From Novimethylophilus kurashikiensis (GTDB lineage Bacteria; Pseudomonadota; Gammaproteobacteria; Burkholderiales; Methylophilaceae): a DNA stretch of 64,000 nucleotides. The stretch is from positions 558,001-622,000 of the forward strand of contig NZ_BDOQ01000003.1 in assembly GCF_003112435.1 (NCBI RefSeq), read 5' to 3'. The position numbers were made by a program, and so were the translations under genes. The notes under the pieces were generated by a model that worked only from the letters and a program-made list of their open reading frames with translations, was not told the origin of the DNA and did not search any database. Positions 54,532 through 64,000 of the stretch are shown piece by piece. Positions within the stretch are counted from its first letter, which is position 1, and every line of letters begins with the position of its first letter.

Positions 54532-55305
54532 CTAGTTCGGGTTAAAGAACCCACTATCCAGCAGCTCCTCTGCAAGCGCGTTGTAATCCTTGGCACCCTG
54601 GCTGTGAGGGGCAAAGGTAAAGACGTCTCTCCCGTGTGCCGGGCTTTCGGCAAGTCCAACCGTCTCAGCAATGCGGGTTTCGCACAAATCCTTACCGTAG
54701 TGCTCCCGCAGCTTGTCGTAGATATCGTATGAGAGCTTGCGGCGAGAGTCGAAACGCGTCACCACGATACGCCGATCGATGCGCTTGCCCAGGGGCTTTT
54801 CGAGTACACGCAAGGCAGCATCCAACCGGTTAACGCCCTGCATGGAAAGATAATCTGCTGATACCGGAATCAGCAACCGTTGGGATGCAAATACTGCATT
54901 GAGGGAAAGCACTCCAAGCATCGGCGAGCAGTCGATGAGCACCGGGATCATCTCGTCCGGCAGTAATTCCTGCGTTAGGCCGCGTTTTAGCTGGCTCGTG
55001 ATATTGGGATTACGACCATAGAGCGAATCAATCTTGAACAACTCCATGTGTGCCGGGATGATATGCGCCCCGCTTGGCAGTTCTCGCATGATCTGCGAAA
55101 GCGGCTTGTTTTCGGCATAGAAGGCGTATACGGTTTCCGAACTGGGGATGGATTTGATGCCGCATGCCAGCGTCAGGTGAGATTGTGGGTCTAGATCGAT
55201 ACCAAGCGGATATCGGCCTCGCTGTGCCAGCGCTGCCATCAAGTTCAAACTCGTGGTGGTTTTCCCCACGCCGCCCTTTTGATTGAACACCGCCACAACC
55301 GACAT
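54532..55305 (-). CDS. ParA-family ATPase, no ParB partner nearby
   Basis: Deviant-Walker ATPase of 257 aa: FNQKGGVGKTTTSLNLMAAL (Walker A, signature Lys), IDLDPQSHLTLACG (Walker A'), LIDCSPMLGVLSLNAVFASQRLLIPVSADYLS (Walker B region), and VVTRFDSRRKLSYDIY. Such proteins position cargo on the nucleoid or membrane. It lies 9 nt after glmS on the same strand with its ribosome site (AAGGA) overlapping the glmS stop, so it is the distal gene of the glmU-glmS unit. No parB or parS is seen. Confidence 0.88.
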   Translation of the reverse strand: MSVVAVFNQKGGVGKTTTSLNLMAALAQRGRYPLGIDLDPQSHLTLACGIKSIPSSETVYAFYAENKPLSQIMRELPSGAHIIPAHMELFKIDSLYGRNPNITSQLKRGLTQELLPDEMIPVLIDCSPMLGVLSLNAVFASQRLLIPVSADYLSMQGVNRLDAALRVLEKPLGKRIDRRIVVTRFDSRRKLSYDIYDKLREHYGKDLCETRIAETVGLAESPAHGRDVFTFAPHSQGAKDYNALAEELLDSGFFNPN

Positions 55306-55314
55306 TTTTTATCC

Positions 55315-57144
55315 TTATTCCACGGTAACTGACTTGGCAAGATTGCGTGGCTTATCCACATCCGTACCTCGCATTAAGGCTGTGTGGTAGGCCAGCAACT
55401 GTACCGGTATCGCATGCACAACCGGTGATAGTACACCCGCATGACGCGGCGTCCGGATTACATGCACGCCTTCTTGCTCACCGAAATGGCTATCAAGGTC
55501 GGCAAATACGAACAACTCACCGCCTCGCGCCCGAACTTCCTGCATGTTGGATTTCACCTTTTCCAGCAAGCTGTCGTTAGGCGCAATGACCACGACCGGC
55601 ATTTCTGCATCGACCAACGCTAAAGGTCCGTGCTTTAATTCTCCGGCTGGGTAGGCTTCGGCATGAATGTACGAAATCTCCTTGAGCTTGAGCGCACCCT
55701 CAAGGGCGATGGGATAGTGCAGACCGCGTCCCAGGAACAAGGCATGCGATTTATCAGCGAACCGTTCGGCCCATGCCTTAATTTGGGGTTCAAGATTGAG
55801 CGCGTGCTGAACGCTGCCCGGTAAGTGGCGCAGTGCATCGAGGTACTCGCTTTCCTGCTTCGCATCAAGCCTGCCACGTAATTTCGCTAACGTCAGACAG
55901 AGGGTGAACAGCGCAACCAACTGAGTAGTAAACGCCTTGGTCGACGCCACGCCAATTTCTGCGCCAGCACGAGTGTAGAACACCATGCGGCTAGCACGAG
56001 GGAGGGCGCTCTCCCGAACATTACAGATCGATAATGTCGCTTCGTGGCCCAAGGAGATCGCATATTTCAGCGCTTCCATCGTATCCAGCGTTTCCCCGGA
56101 CTGCGAAAGCGTGAGAATGAGATAATTGGTATTGGCCGCAACGTCGCGGTAGCGGTATTCGCTGGCGATTTCGACATTGGTTGGAATCCCGGCGATTGAT
56201 TCCAGCCAGTACTTGCCCACCATCCCGGCATAGTAACTAGTGCCGCAAGCGAGGATCTGCACTCCTTCAATGTCTTGCAGCAACTGCAAGGCATTTTCCC
56301 CGAACAGGCTGGGGTCCAATCCACCTTCGATTACCTGGTCGATAGTGTCCGATAGTGCCTTAGGCTGTTCATGAATTTCCTTCTGCATGAAATGGCTGAA
56401 ATGCCCAAGTTCCAACGATGTGAGGCTGACGTCGGAGACATGTACGGCGCGGTCGGCCGCATTGCCATTCTTATCGATGACCTTCACCGCTTCGCGACTT
56501 AACTCGACAACATCGCCTTCGTCGAGGAATATCACCCGACGGGTTGCAGCAAGCAGTGCAGAGACATCCGAAGCCACGTAATTGGCATGTTCGCCGAGGC
56601 CAACCAGCAGTGGACACCCCATGCGCGCACAAATCATTTGATCGGGCTTATCTGCAGCGATTACGGCGATGGCATAAGCCCCCTTCAAGCGCTTGATCGC
56701 TTGCCGTACCGCATCGAATAAATCGCCTGTTTGCTTGTAATAATGGTGCACCAGATGTGCGATGACCTCTGTATCGGTCTGGGATTCAAAAACATAGCCC
56801 AAGGACTTCAACCAATCTCGCTCTTCATCGTGATTCTCGATGATTCCGTTGTGCACCACCGCAACAAGTTCGCCTGATATATGCGGATGAGCATTCGGCT
56901 CTGTTACACCACCGTGGGTTGCCCAGCGAGTATGGCCAATGCCAACAGCCCCTTCCAGCCCGGTCTCTTTAACAGCACGCTCCATCTCAGCTACACGGCC
57001 GATGCGGCGCACACGTTTGATCTCACCTTGATCCAGAACCGCTACCCCAGCCGAATCGTACCCACGGTATTCGAGCCTTTTAAGGCCATCTACCAGGGTG
57101 TGAACGATATCGCCGCTTGCGATCGCCCCGACAATTCCACACAT
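55315..57144 (-). CDS. glmS: Glutamine-fructose-6-phosphate aminotransferase (isomerizing)
   Basis: First enzyme of UDP-GlcNAc synthesis: forms glucosamine-6-phosphate from fructose-6-phosphate and glutamine. It is 609 aa with the N-terminal nucleophile Cys ([13 protein letters not shown]), [29 protein letters not shown], and two SIS domains ([60 protein letters not shown]). The start lies 1 nt after the glmU stop, so it is translationally coupled to glmU. Confidence 0.98.
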   Translation of the reverse strand: MCGIVGAIASGDIVHTLVDGLKRLEYRGYDSAGVAVLDQGEIKRVRRIGRVAEMERAVKETGLEGAVGIGHTRWATHGGVTEPNAHPHISGELVAVVHNGIIENHDEERDWLKSLGYVFESQTDTEVIAHLVHHYYKQTGDLFDAVRQAIKRLKGAYAIAVIAADKPDQMICARMGCPLLVGLGEHANYVASDVSALLAATRRVIFLDEGDVVELSREAVKVIDKNGNAADRAVHVSDVSLTSLELGHFSHFMQKEIHEQPKALSDTIDQVIEGGLDPSLFGENALQLLQDIEGVQILACGTSYYAGMVGKYWLESIAGIPTNVEIASEYRYRDVAANTNYLILTLSQSGETLDTMEALKYAISLGHEATLSICNVRESALPRASRMVFYTRAGAEIGVASTKAFTTQLVALFTLCLTLAKLRGRLDAKQESEYLDALRHLPGSVQHALNLEPQIKAWAERFADKSHALFLGRGLHYPIALEGALKLKEISYIHAEAYPAGELKHGPLALVDAEMPVVVIAPNDSLLEKVKSNMQEVRARGGELFVFADLDSHFGEQEGVHVIRTPRHAGVLSPVVHAIPVQLLAYHTALMRGTDVDKPRNLAKSVTVE

Positions 57145-57145
57145 A

Positions 57146-58519
57146 CTATTTCTTCTTTTCTGGCCGTCTCCAGCCGCTAATCGTAACTTGCTTGCCCCGA
57201 GACAAGGTCAATTCACCAGCCGGAGCGTTTTTCGTAATGGTCGATCCGGCCGCGATGGTTGCGCCTTCCCCAATCTCAACTGGTGCCACCAACTGTGAAT
57301 CAGAACCAATAAAGGCACGGTCGCGGATGACCGTTCTGTGCTTGTTAACGCCATCGTAATTGCAGGTAATTGTTCCAGCGCCCACATTCACATCGCAGCC
57401 AACATCGCTGTCGCCAATATAACTCAAATGATTGACCTTGCTACCCTCACCAATGCGGCTGTTTTTCACTTCAACGAAATTCCCGACATGGGCCTGGTTT
57501 TCGATGACAGTGCCAGGGCGAATTCGTGCGAATGGACCTATTCTGGTATTTTCGCCAATACGTGCCTCTTCCATGACTGAGTTGGCCTGAATAGTGGTTC
57601 CTGATGCTATACACGAGTTCTTGATGATGCAGTTGGGTCCGATCGTAACGCCGTCGCTTAGTTCTACATCACCTTCGAATAGGCAATTAATGTCTATGAA
57701 GACATCACGTCCGCAATTTATTGATCCCCTGATGTCTATTCTGCTCGGATCTGCTAGCGTGACTCCCTTCGCCAGCAGTGCATCTGCCTGTCGTCGCTGG
57801 AAAATACGCTCGGCCAAGGCAAGCTCAGCCTTGCTGTTAATGCCCATGGCTTCGTGTTCATGCTTGACTTGTACGCTTGTCACGGGCAAGCCTTCCATGA
57901 CGGCCATACCGATGATATCCGTCAAGTAGTACTCGCCTTGCTGGTTATCGTTGCGCAGTTGTTGTAACCATTTCTTCAACCGTTCTACAGGTGCAGCCAT
58001 GATTCCGGTATTTACTTCGCGGATTGTTCGTTGGTGCTCCGTTGCATCCTTGTGTTCAACGATGGATGTGATATTCCCATCGGCATTCCTAACAATCCGC
58101 CCATAACCCTTAGGATCAGTTTTATTCATGGTCAATACGACCAGATTACCGTTCTCGGCTTGCTGAATAACCTCGCGACAGGTGCTTTCCTCAATTAACG
58201 GTACGTCCCCTAATAGCATCAATGCAGTCGCATCGACGTCAAGATGTGGCAGTGCTTGCTGCATTGCATGACCTGTTCCATTCTGCTCAGCCTGAAGAGC
58301 CCATGCGATGCTCTGGTCTGCAATAGTGTCTGGAACCATATTCCCGCCAAAACCATATACAACGCACACTTTGTTCGCATCGACATTTCTAGCAGTATCT
58401 AGGACGTGATTGAGTAAAGGGCGGCCAGCTAACGGATGAAGAACTTTTGGAAGATCGGAGTACATGCGCGTCCCCTTGCCTGCAGCAAGGATAACGACGT
58501 TAAGGGGGGGTTTTTGCAT
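57146..58519 (-). CDS. glmU: Bifunctional N-acetylglucosamine-1-phosphate uridyltransferase / glucosamine-1-phosphate acetyltransferase
   Basis: Final two reactions to UDP-GlcNAc. It is 457 aa: N-terminal nucleotidyltransferase domain ([45 protein letters not shown]), then a left-handed beta-helix of hexapeptide repeats ([39 protein letters not shown]), the acetyltransferase. I chose ATG 58519 over an upstream TTG (58537). Codons 4-6 contain a run of seven C on the coding strand, worth checking for sequencing error. glmS follows. Confidence 0.96.
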   Translation of the reverse strand: MQKPPLNVVILAAGKGTRMYSDLPKVLHPLAGRPLLNHVLDTARNVDANKVCVVYGFGGNMVPDTIADQSIAWALQAEQNGTGHAMQQALPHLDVDATALMLLGDVPLIEESTCREVIQQAENGNLVVLTMNKTDPKGYGRIVRNADGNITSIVEHKDATEHQRTIREVNTGIMAAPVERLKKWLQQLRNDNQQGEYYLTDIIGMAVMEGLPVTSVQVKHEHEAMGINSKAELALAERIFQRRQADALLAKGVTLADPSRIDIRGSINCGRDVFIDINCLFEGDVELSDGVTIGPNCIIKNSCIASGTTIQANSVMEEARIGENTRIGPFARIRPGTVIENQAHVGNFVEVKNSRIGEGSKVNHLSYIGDSDVGCDVNVGAGTITCNYDGVNKHRTVIRDRAFIGSDSQLVAPVEIGEGATIAAGSTITKNAPAGELTLSRGKQVTISGWRRPEKKK

Positions 58520-58534
58520 TGCGTAAGTATAAAA

Positions 58535-58560
58535 CAAAAAAGGCAGCCACTGGCTGCCTT
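58535..58560 (-). terminator. Rho-independent terminator after atpC
   Basis: On the minus strand AAGGCAGCC-AGT-GGCTGCC is followed by TTTTTTG. The stem is perfect with a 3-nt loop. It closes the ATP-synthase operon 22 nt past the atpC stop. A TATACT sits just downstream toward glmU, which may be a glmU promoter. Confidence 0.85.
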
Positions 58561-58582
58561 GATATAGTTATAACCTACTGAA

Positions 58583-59008
58583 TTAGTGCGTTTTCTTTTT
58601 GATCTTCTCAAGCGTTGCAATCTGAGCGACAGCTTCTGCCAACTCAGCTTGAGCACGCGCATAATCGATTTCAGAGCCTTTATTACGCATTGCATCTTCT
58701 GCGGCTGCCTTGGCTTCAAGCGCCTTGGCTTCATCGATGTCATGACCACGCATAGCAACGTCGGCAAGGACAGTTACCACACCTGGCTGGACTTCGAGGA
58801 TTCCGCCGGAAACGAAGAAAACTTCTTCTTCGGCCTGATCCGGCACCTTGAGGCGGACCGGACCCGGCTTGATGCGAGTAATGAGCGGAGAGTGATGTGG
58901 CAGAATGCCGAGCTCACCCATTACGCCAGGGGCGACCACAATTTCTGCCAGCCCGGAGTAAATGGATTTTTCAGCGCTTACCACATCGACGTGGATGGTC
59001 ATTGCCAT
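58583..59008 (-). CDS. atpC: ATP synthase epsilon subunit
   Basis: Central-stalk subunit that regulates the F1 motor. It is 141 aa with the N-terminal beta-sandwich ([42 protein letters not shown]) and a C-terminal helical hairpin ([35 protein letters not shown]). It is the last gene of the operon, before a terminator. Confidence 0.97.
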   Translation of the reverse strand: MAMTIHVDVVSAEKSIYSGLAEIVVAPGVMGELGILPHHSPLITRIKPGPVRLKVPDQAEEEVFFVSGGILEVQPGVVTVLADVAMRGHDIDEAKALEAKAAAEDAMRNKGSEIDYARAQAELAEAVAQIATLEKIKKKTH

Positions 59009-59029
59009 AATCTCTCTTTGCCTCTGTAA

Positions 59030-60454
<1,425 letters not shown>

Positions 60455-60471
60455 TTAACCCGTAACGGCGC

Positions 60472-61335
60472 TTAAACCGCAGCTGCGCCACCGACAATTT
60501 CGGAAATTTCCTTGGTAATCGCGGCTTGGCGTGCCTTGTTGTACACCAGCTTCAATTCGCCGATCACATTCTTGGCATTGTCAGATGCAGCCTTCATTGC
60601 GACCATACGAGCGCTCTGTTCGGAAGCCATGTTTTCAGCAACAGCGTGGTAGATCAGCGATTCCACGTAACGCACCATCAACTCGTCAATAATGACTTGC
60701 GCATCAGGCTCGTAGATGTAGTCCCAACGGCCTTCAGCAGCTCCCAGCCGTTCACCGGAAAGCGGAAGAATCTGCTCAACGACAGCTTCCTGCTTCATGG
60801 TATTAATGAAGCGGGTGTAGCTAACGTACAGCGCATCGATCTCGCCAGCGACATAAGCATCCAGCATGACCTTTAGCGGTCCGATGAGCTTATCCATATG
60901 CGGCGCATCACCGAGCCCGGTCACTTGGGAGCGCACATTACCGCCGATACGGCTCATGAATCCCAGGCCCTTGTTGCCAATAGCGCTCACAGATACCTTC
61001 TTGCCAGAACTTTCCCACTCTTTCATCTTGTTGAGCGAGAGACGCAGCACGTTGGTGTTCAAGCCACCGCACAAACCCTTGTCCGAGGTCACCACGACAA
61101 TCCCGACATTTTTCACGTTCTCACGTGCGACCAGGAAAGGGTGCTTGTACTCAGGGTGAGCATGCGATAAGTGCGCTGCCACGTTACGGATTTTTTCGGC
61201 ATAGGGGCGGGCAGCACGCATCCGTTCCTGCGCCTTGCGCATTTTGGATGCGGCCACCATCTCCATGGCCTTGGTGATCTTGCGCGTGTTTTCAACGCTC
61301 TTGATCTTGGTTCGTATTTCCTTGCTGCCAGCCAT
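60472..61335 (-). CDS. atpG: ATP synthase gamma subunit
   Basis: Rotor shaft of F1. It is 287 aa with the N-terminal coiled coil ([34 protein letters not shown]), [18 protein letters not shown], and the C-terminal helix ([44 protein letters not shown]). GGAGG lies 6 nt before the ATG. Confidence 0.98.
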   Translation of the reverse strand: MAGSKEIRTKIKSVENTRKITKAMEMVAASKMRKAQERMRAARPYAEKIRNVAAHLSHAHPEYKHPFLVARENVKNVGIVVVTSDKGLCGGLNTNVLRLSLNKMKEWESSGKKVSVSAIGNKGLGFMSRIGGNVRSQVTGLGDAPHMDKLIGPLKVMLDAYVAGEIDALYVSYTRFINTMKQEAVVEQILPLSGERLGAAEGRWDYIYEPDAQVIIDELMVRYVESLIYHAVAENMASEQSARMVAMKAASDNAKNVIGELKLVYNKARQAAITKEISEIVGGAAAV

Positions 61336-61348
61336 TCGGGCCTCCGGC

Positions 61349-62890
61349 TTAGTAAGCGTTGGTCGCCTTGAAGTCCTTGATGGCGGCGGCCAAAGCCTTG
61401 TCGTCGTCGCCGCTCAGATCCTTGGTGGACTCAATATTGTCCATCAGGCTCTTGTACTTGGACTTCAGGAAGGAGAGCAGTGCGGATTCAAAGGATAGAA
61501 CCTTGTTTACCGCCACATCGTCCAGGTAACCGCCGTTAGCAGCGTACAGAGACACAGCCATTTCAGAGACGCTCATCGGCGAGTACTGAACCTGCTTCAT
61601 CAGTTCCGTCACCAGACGACCGCGCTCGAGCTGCTTGCGGGTTGCTTCGTCAAGGTCAGATGCAAACTGCGCGAATGCAGCCAGTTCGCGGTACTGAGCC
61701 AATGCCAGACGAACACCGCCACCCAGCTTCTTGATGACCTTGGTTTGCGCAGCACCGCCGACGCGAGACACAGAGATACCGGCGTTGATAGCGGGGCGGA
61801 TACCAGCGTTGAACAGGTCCGTTTCCAGGAAGATCTGACCGTCGGTAATAGAAATCACGTTGGTCGGCACGAATGCAGATACGTCGCCAGCAGCGGTTTC
61901 AATAATCGGCAGCGCGGTCAAAGAACCGGTCTTGCCCTTGACTTCACCGTTCGTGAACTTCTCAACATACTCCTCGTTCACGCGAGCAGCACGTTCGAGC
62001 AGACGGGAGTGCAAGTAGAAAACGTCGCCAGGATAAGCTTCGCGGCCGGGAGGACGGCGCAGCAATAGGGACACTTGACGATAAGCCCAAGCTTGCTTGG
62101 TCAAGTCGTCATACACGATCAGCGCGTCTTCGCCGCGATCACGGAAGTATTCACCCATGGTGCAACCTGCGTACGGTGCAATGAATTGCAGCGCTGCGGA
62201 TTCGGAAGCTGAAGCAGCCACGACGATGGTGTATTCCAGCGCGCCGTGCTCTTCCAGCTTACGCACCACGTTAGCAATGGTCGAAGCCTTTTGACCGATA
62301 GCGACGTAGATACACTTAACGCCTTGGCCCTTTTGATTGATGATGGTGTCGACCGCAACAGCCGTCTTACCGGTCTGACGGTCGCCAATGATCAGTTCGC
62401 GCTGACCGCGGCCAACCGGCACCATGGAGTCAATTGCCTTGAGGCCGGTTTGCACAGGCTGCGAAACCGACTGACGGGCGATAACGCCAGGAGCCACCTT
62501 TTCGATCTTGTCGGAGAGCTTGGCGTTGATCGGTCCCTTGCCGTCGATCGGCTGACCTAGGGAGTTGACCACGCGACCGAGCAACTCCGGGCCGACCGGT
62601 ACTTCCAGAATGCGGCCGGTACACTTGACCGTAGCGCCTTCGGAGATGTGTTCATATTCACCCAGAACCACGGCACCGACGGAGTCGCGTTCCAGGTTAA
62701 GGGCCATACCGAAGGTATTGCCCGGGAATTCAAGCATTTCGCCCTGCATCACGTCGGAAAGACCGTGGACGCGTACGATACCGTCGGTCACGGAGACCAC
62801 GGTGCCTTGAGTACGAGCCTCAGCGCTGGCATTGAAATTTTCCAGCCGGCTCTTAATCAGTTCACTGATTTCAGAAGTGGTTAACTGCAT
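61349..62890 (-). CDS. atpA: ATP synthase alpha subunit
   Basis: Non-catalytic nucleotide-binding F1 subunit. It is 513 aa with [20 protein letters not shown], the P-loop [47 protein letters not shown], and the signature [21 protein letters not shown] precedes the ATG by 6 nt. It follows atpH by 9 nt. Confidence 0.99.
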   Translation of the reverse strand: MQLTTSEISELIKSRLENFNASAEARTQGTVVSVTDGIVRVHGLSDVMQGEMLEFPGNTFGMALNLERDSVGAVVLGEYEHISEGATVKCTGRILEVPVGPELLGRVVNSLGQPIDGKGPINAKLSDKIEKVAPGVIARQSVSQPVQTGLKAIDSMVPVGRGQRELIIGDRQTGKTAVAVDTIINQKGQGVKCIYVAIGQKASTIANVVRKLEEHGALEYTIVVAASASESAALQFIAPYAGCTMGEYFRDRGEDALIVYDDLTKQAWAYRQVSLLLRRPPGREAYPGDVFYLHSRLLERAARVNEEYVEKFTNGEVKGKTGSLTALPIIETAAGDVSAFVPTNVISITDGQIFLETDLFNAGIRPAINAGISVSRVGGAAQTKVIKKLGGGVRLALAQYRELAAFAQFASDLDEATRKQLERGRLVTELMKQVQYSPMSVSEMAVSLYAANGGYLDDVAVNKVLSFESALLSFLKSKYKSLMDNIESTKDLSGDDDKALAAAIKDFKATNAY

Positions 62891-62899
62891 TTATGTCTC

Positions 62900-63436
62900 C
62901 TAACCTTTCAGCGTATACGCCATCTCTTGGAGGCGGCCACGCACCGAAGCGTCTATAACGGTGTCGCCGATCTCGATCATCACGCCACCAATAATTTCCG
63001 GATCAACCTTGACGTGTGCCAGAACCTTCTTTTTGAAACGTGCTTCCAGCTGGCTTACCAGCATGTTCACTTGCGTTTCGTCAGGTTGGGTAGCTGCCGT
63101 AATTTCGGCATCCAGCACACCTTCGTCGTTAGCCTTCAACTCTTCAAACAACCGAGCGATTTCAGGCAACAGGTTAAGGCGGTCGTATTCGACGAGCAGC
63201 TTGATCAAATTGATTGCGCTCTCGTCCAGCTTGTCGCCACAGACTGCCAGAAACACCTTCTCTACTTGCGAGGAGGGGGTGTTGGGATCATCGTTGAGCG
63301 CCAGCATTTGCGGGTCGGAAGAAACCGCCGTCGCAAATGCCAGCATTTCGGACCAGCGCGCTAGCGCGTTCTTTTCCTTAGCCAGCCGATATACGGCTAC
63401 GGCATAAGGTCTTGCAATGGTGACCGCTTCAGCCAT
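62900..63436 (-). CDS. atpH: ATP synthase delta subunit
   Basis: Links F1 to the peripheral stalk. It is 178 aa with TIARPYAVAVYRLAKEKNALARWSEML and the C-terminal KKVLAHVKVDPEIIGGVMIEIGDTVIDASVRGRLQEMAYTL. AAGGAG precedes the ATG. It starts 7 nt after atpF. Confidence 0.97.
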   Translation of the reverse strand: MAEAVTIARPYAVAVYRLAKEKNALARWSEMLAFATAVSSDPQMLALNDDPNTPSSQVEKVFLAVCGDKLDESAINLIKLLVEYDRLNLLPEIARLFEELKANDEGVLDAEITAATQPDETQVNMLVSQLEARFKKKVLAHVKVDPEIIGGVMIEIGDTVIDASVRGRLQEMAYTLKG

Positions 63437-63443
63437 GATAGTC

Positions 63444-63914
63444 TTACAGCTCCTTGGCGATGGCGCTCAGCATGTCGGCATGCGCCTTGGTATCGATTTC
63501 ACGGCGCAGAATTTTCTCGGCGCCAGTAATCGCCAATTCGGAAACCTGCTGACGCAGACCTTCCTTGGCACGATTCACTTCCTGCTCGATTTCAGCCTTG
63601 GCACCGGTGATGATGCGATCACCCTCGATCTTAGCGTTGCCTTTGGCTTCTTCGATGATCTCAGTTGCACGCTTTTCAGCTTGAGCAATGATTTCAGATG
63701 CCTTTTCCTTGGCAGCGTGCAGCTCTTGTGCTGCGCGCTTGGATGCCAGTTCCAGATCATGCTTGCCGCGTTCAGCAGCGGCCAGACCGTCGGCAATGGT
63801 TTTTTGGCGAGTTTCAACCGCCGTCAGCAACGGCGGCCATACGAACTTCACCGTGAACCAGATCAGGATCGCGAACGATACGGCCTGTGCCAGCAGTGTC
63901 AGGTTAATGTTCAT
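63444..63914 (-). CDS. atpF: ATP synthase subunit b
   Basis: Peripheral-stalk membrane subunit of Fo. It is 156 aa with one N-terminal helix ([29 protein letters not shown]) and a long amphipathic coiled coil ([47 protein letters not shown]). AGGAG lies 6 nt before the ATG. Confidence 0.98.
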   Translation of the reverse strand: MNINLTLLAQAVSFAILIWFTVKFVWPPLLTAVETRQKTIADGLAAAERGKHDLELASKRAAQELHAAKEKASEIIAQAEKRATEIIEEAKGNAKIEGDRIITGAKAEIEQEVNRAKEGLRQQVSELAITGAEKILRREIDTKAHADMLSAIAKEL

Positions 63915-63948
63915 TTCAGCTCCTAGCTGTTAAAACCCAGCCTATAAC

Positions 63949-64000
63949 TTAGTGAGCAGCAACAACGCCCAACAGCGGATTTGCAAACGCGAACATCATG
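63949..64000 (-). CDS. atpE: ATP synthase subunit c, C-terminal end (partial)
   Basis: Only the last 17 codons are in the window, reading MMFAFANPLLGVVAAH then TAA. The hydrophobic end of the second helix and the place directly upstream of atpF support subunit c. The catalytic carboxylate lies outside. Confidence 0.85.
   Translation of the reverse strand, partial: MMFAFANPLLGVVAAH

Noticed and set aside
58504-58510. Seven-base G run in the first codons of glmU as a phase-variation tract
   Set aside because: glmU is essential and the frame is intact; one short homopolymer is weak evidence and may only be a sequencing-error hotspot.

Overview
The window reads as ordinary chromosome of a GC-rich Gram-negative bacterium, most likely a betaproteobacterium (Nitrosomonadales/Gallionellales-like). 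The evidence is the gene content: periplasmic and outer-membrane proteins, the Mpl recycling ligase, RlpA, PriA, the long two-ACT-type threonine deaminase, GatCA, the cobalamin-dependent MetH, and the order atpEFHAGDC-glmU-glmS. I see no tRNA, rRNA, CRISPR array, phage or insertion sequence. Coding density is very high and no gap exceeds 300 bp. The taxon is inferred from protein character only; no database was searched.

Layout. 1-1372 is the 3' part of valS. 1416-8353 (minus) is an apparent operon: an EAL-HDOD regulator, metH, then two tandem HDOD paralogues. 8644-11719 (plus) holds a secreted beta-carbonic anhydrase, mpl and a TonB-like protein, followed by a thioredoxin-like ferredoxin. 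12128-14862 (minus) is thiD-thiE-hemL. 15001-18436 (plus) is a metal-uptake operon (small exported protein, outer-membrane beta-barrel, ZnuA-like binding protein, ZnuB-like permease) that lacks an ATPase gene, followed by yggX. 18848-23664 is a phosphate/polyphosphate block: ppk preceded by a clear PhoB box, then cupin, ppx and phoU on the other strand. 23723-28847 holds rpiA, ilvA, a REP-like inverted pair, a PNPOx-like gene, an EVE-domain gene, and gatC-gatA without gatB.

28946-39173 (plus) is a long, tightly overlapping cell-envelope run: mreB-mreC-mreD-mrdA-rodA-rlpA-dacA-dat-ybeD-lipB-lipA, covering elongasome scaffold, transpeptidase, glycosyltransferase, carboxypeptidase and then lipoate attachment and synthesis. 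A lone FliD-C-like protein (minus) follows. 40396-47626 is gltB-gltD-hemE, then a zinc-ribbon membrane protein that meets priA tail to tail. argS, a SPOR protein, dsbA and an SDR gene run forward from 50793. From the right edge, atpE(partial)-F-H-A-G-D-C, glmU, glmS and an orphan parA run on the minus strand.

Most genes are conserved housekeeping. The points worth a second look are small: an intrinsic terminator inside the 5' end of the SDR gene, the PhoB box, the REP-like pair that supplies a stop codon, the metal operon without ATPase, Cys-rich insertions in MetH and DacA, the orphan FliD-like and zinc-ribbon proteins, gatCA without gatB, and the HDOD genes around metH. I did not find a convincing entirely new multi-gene system.
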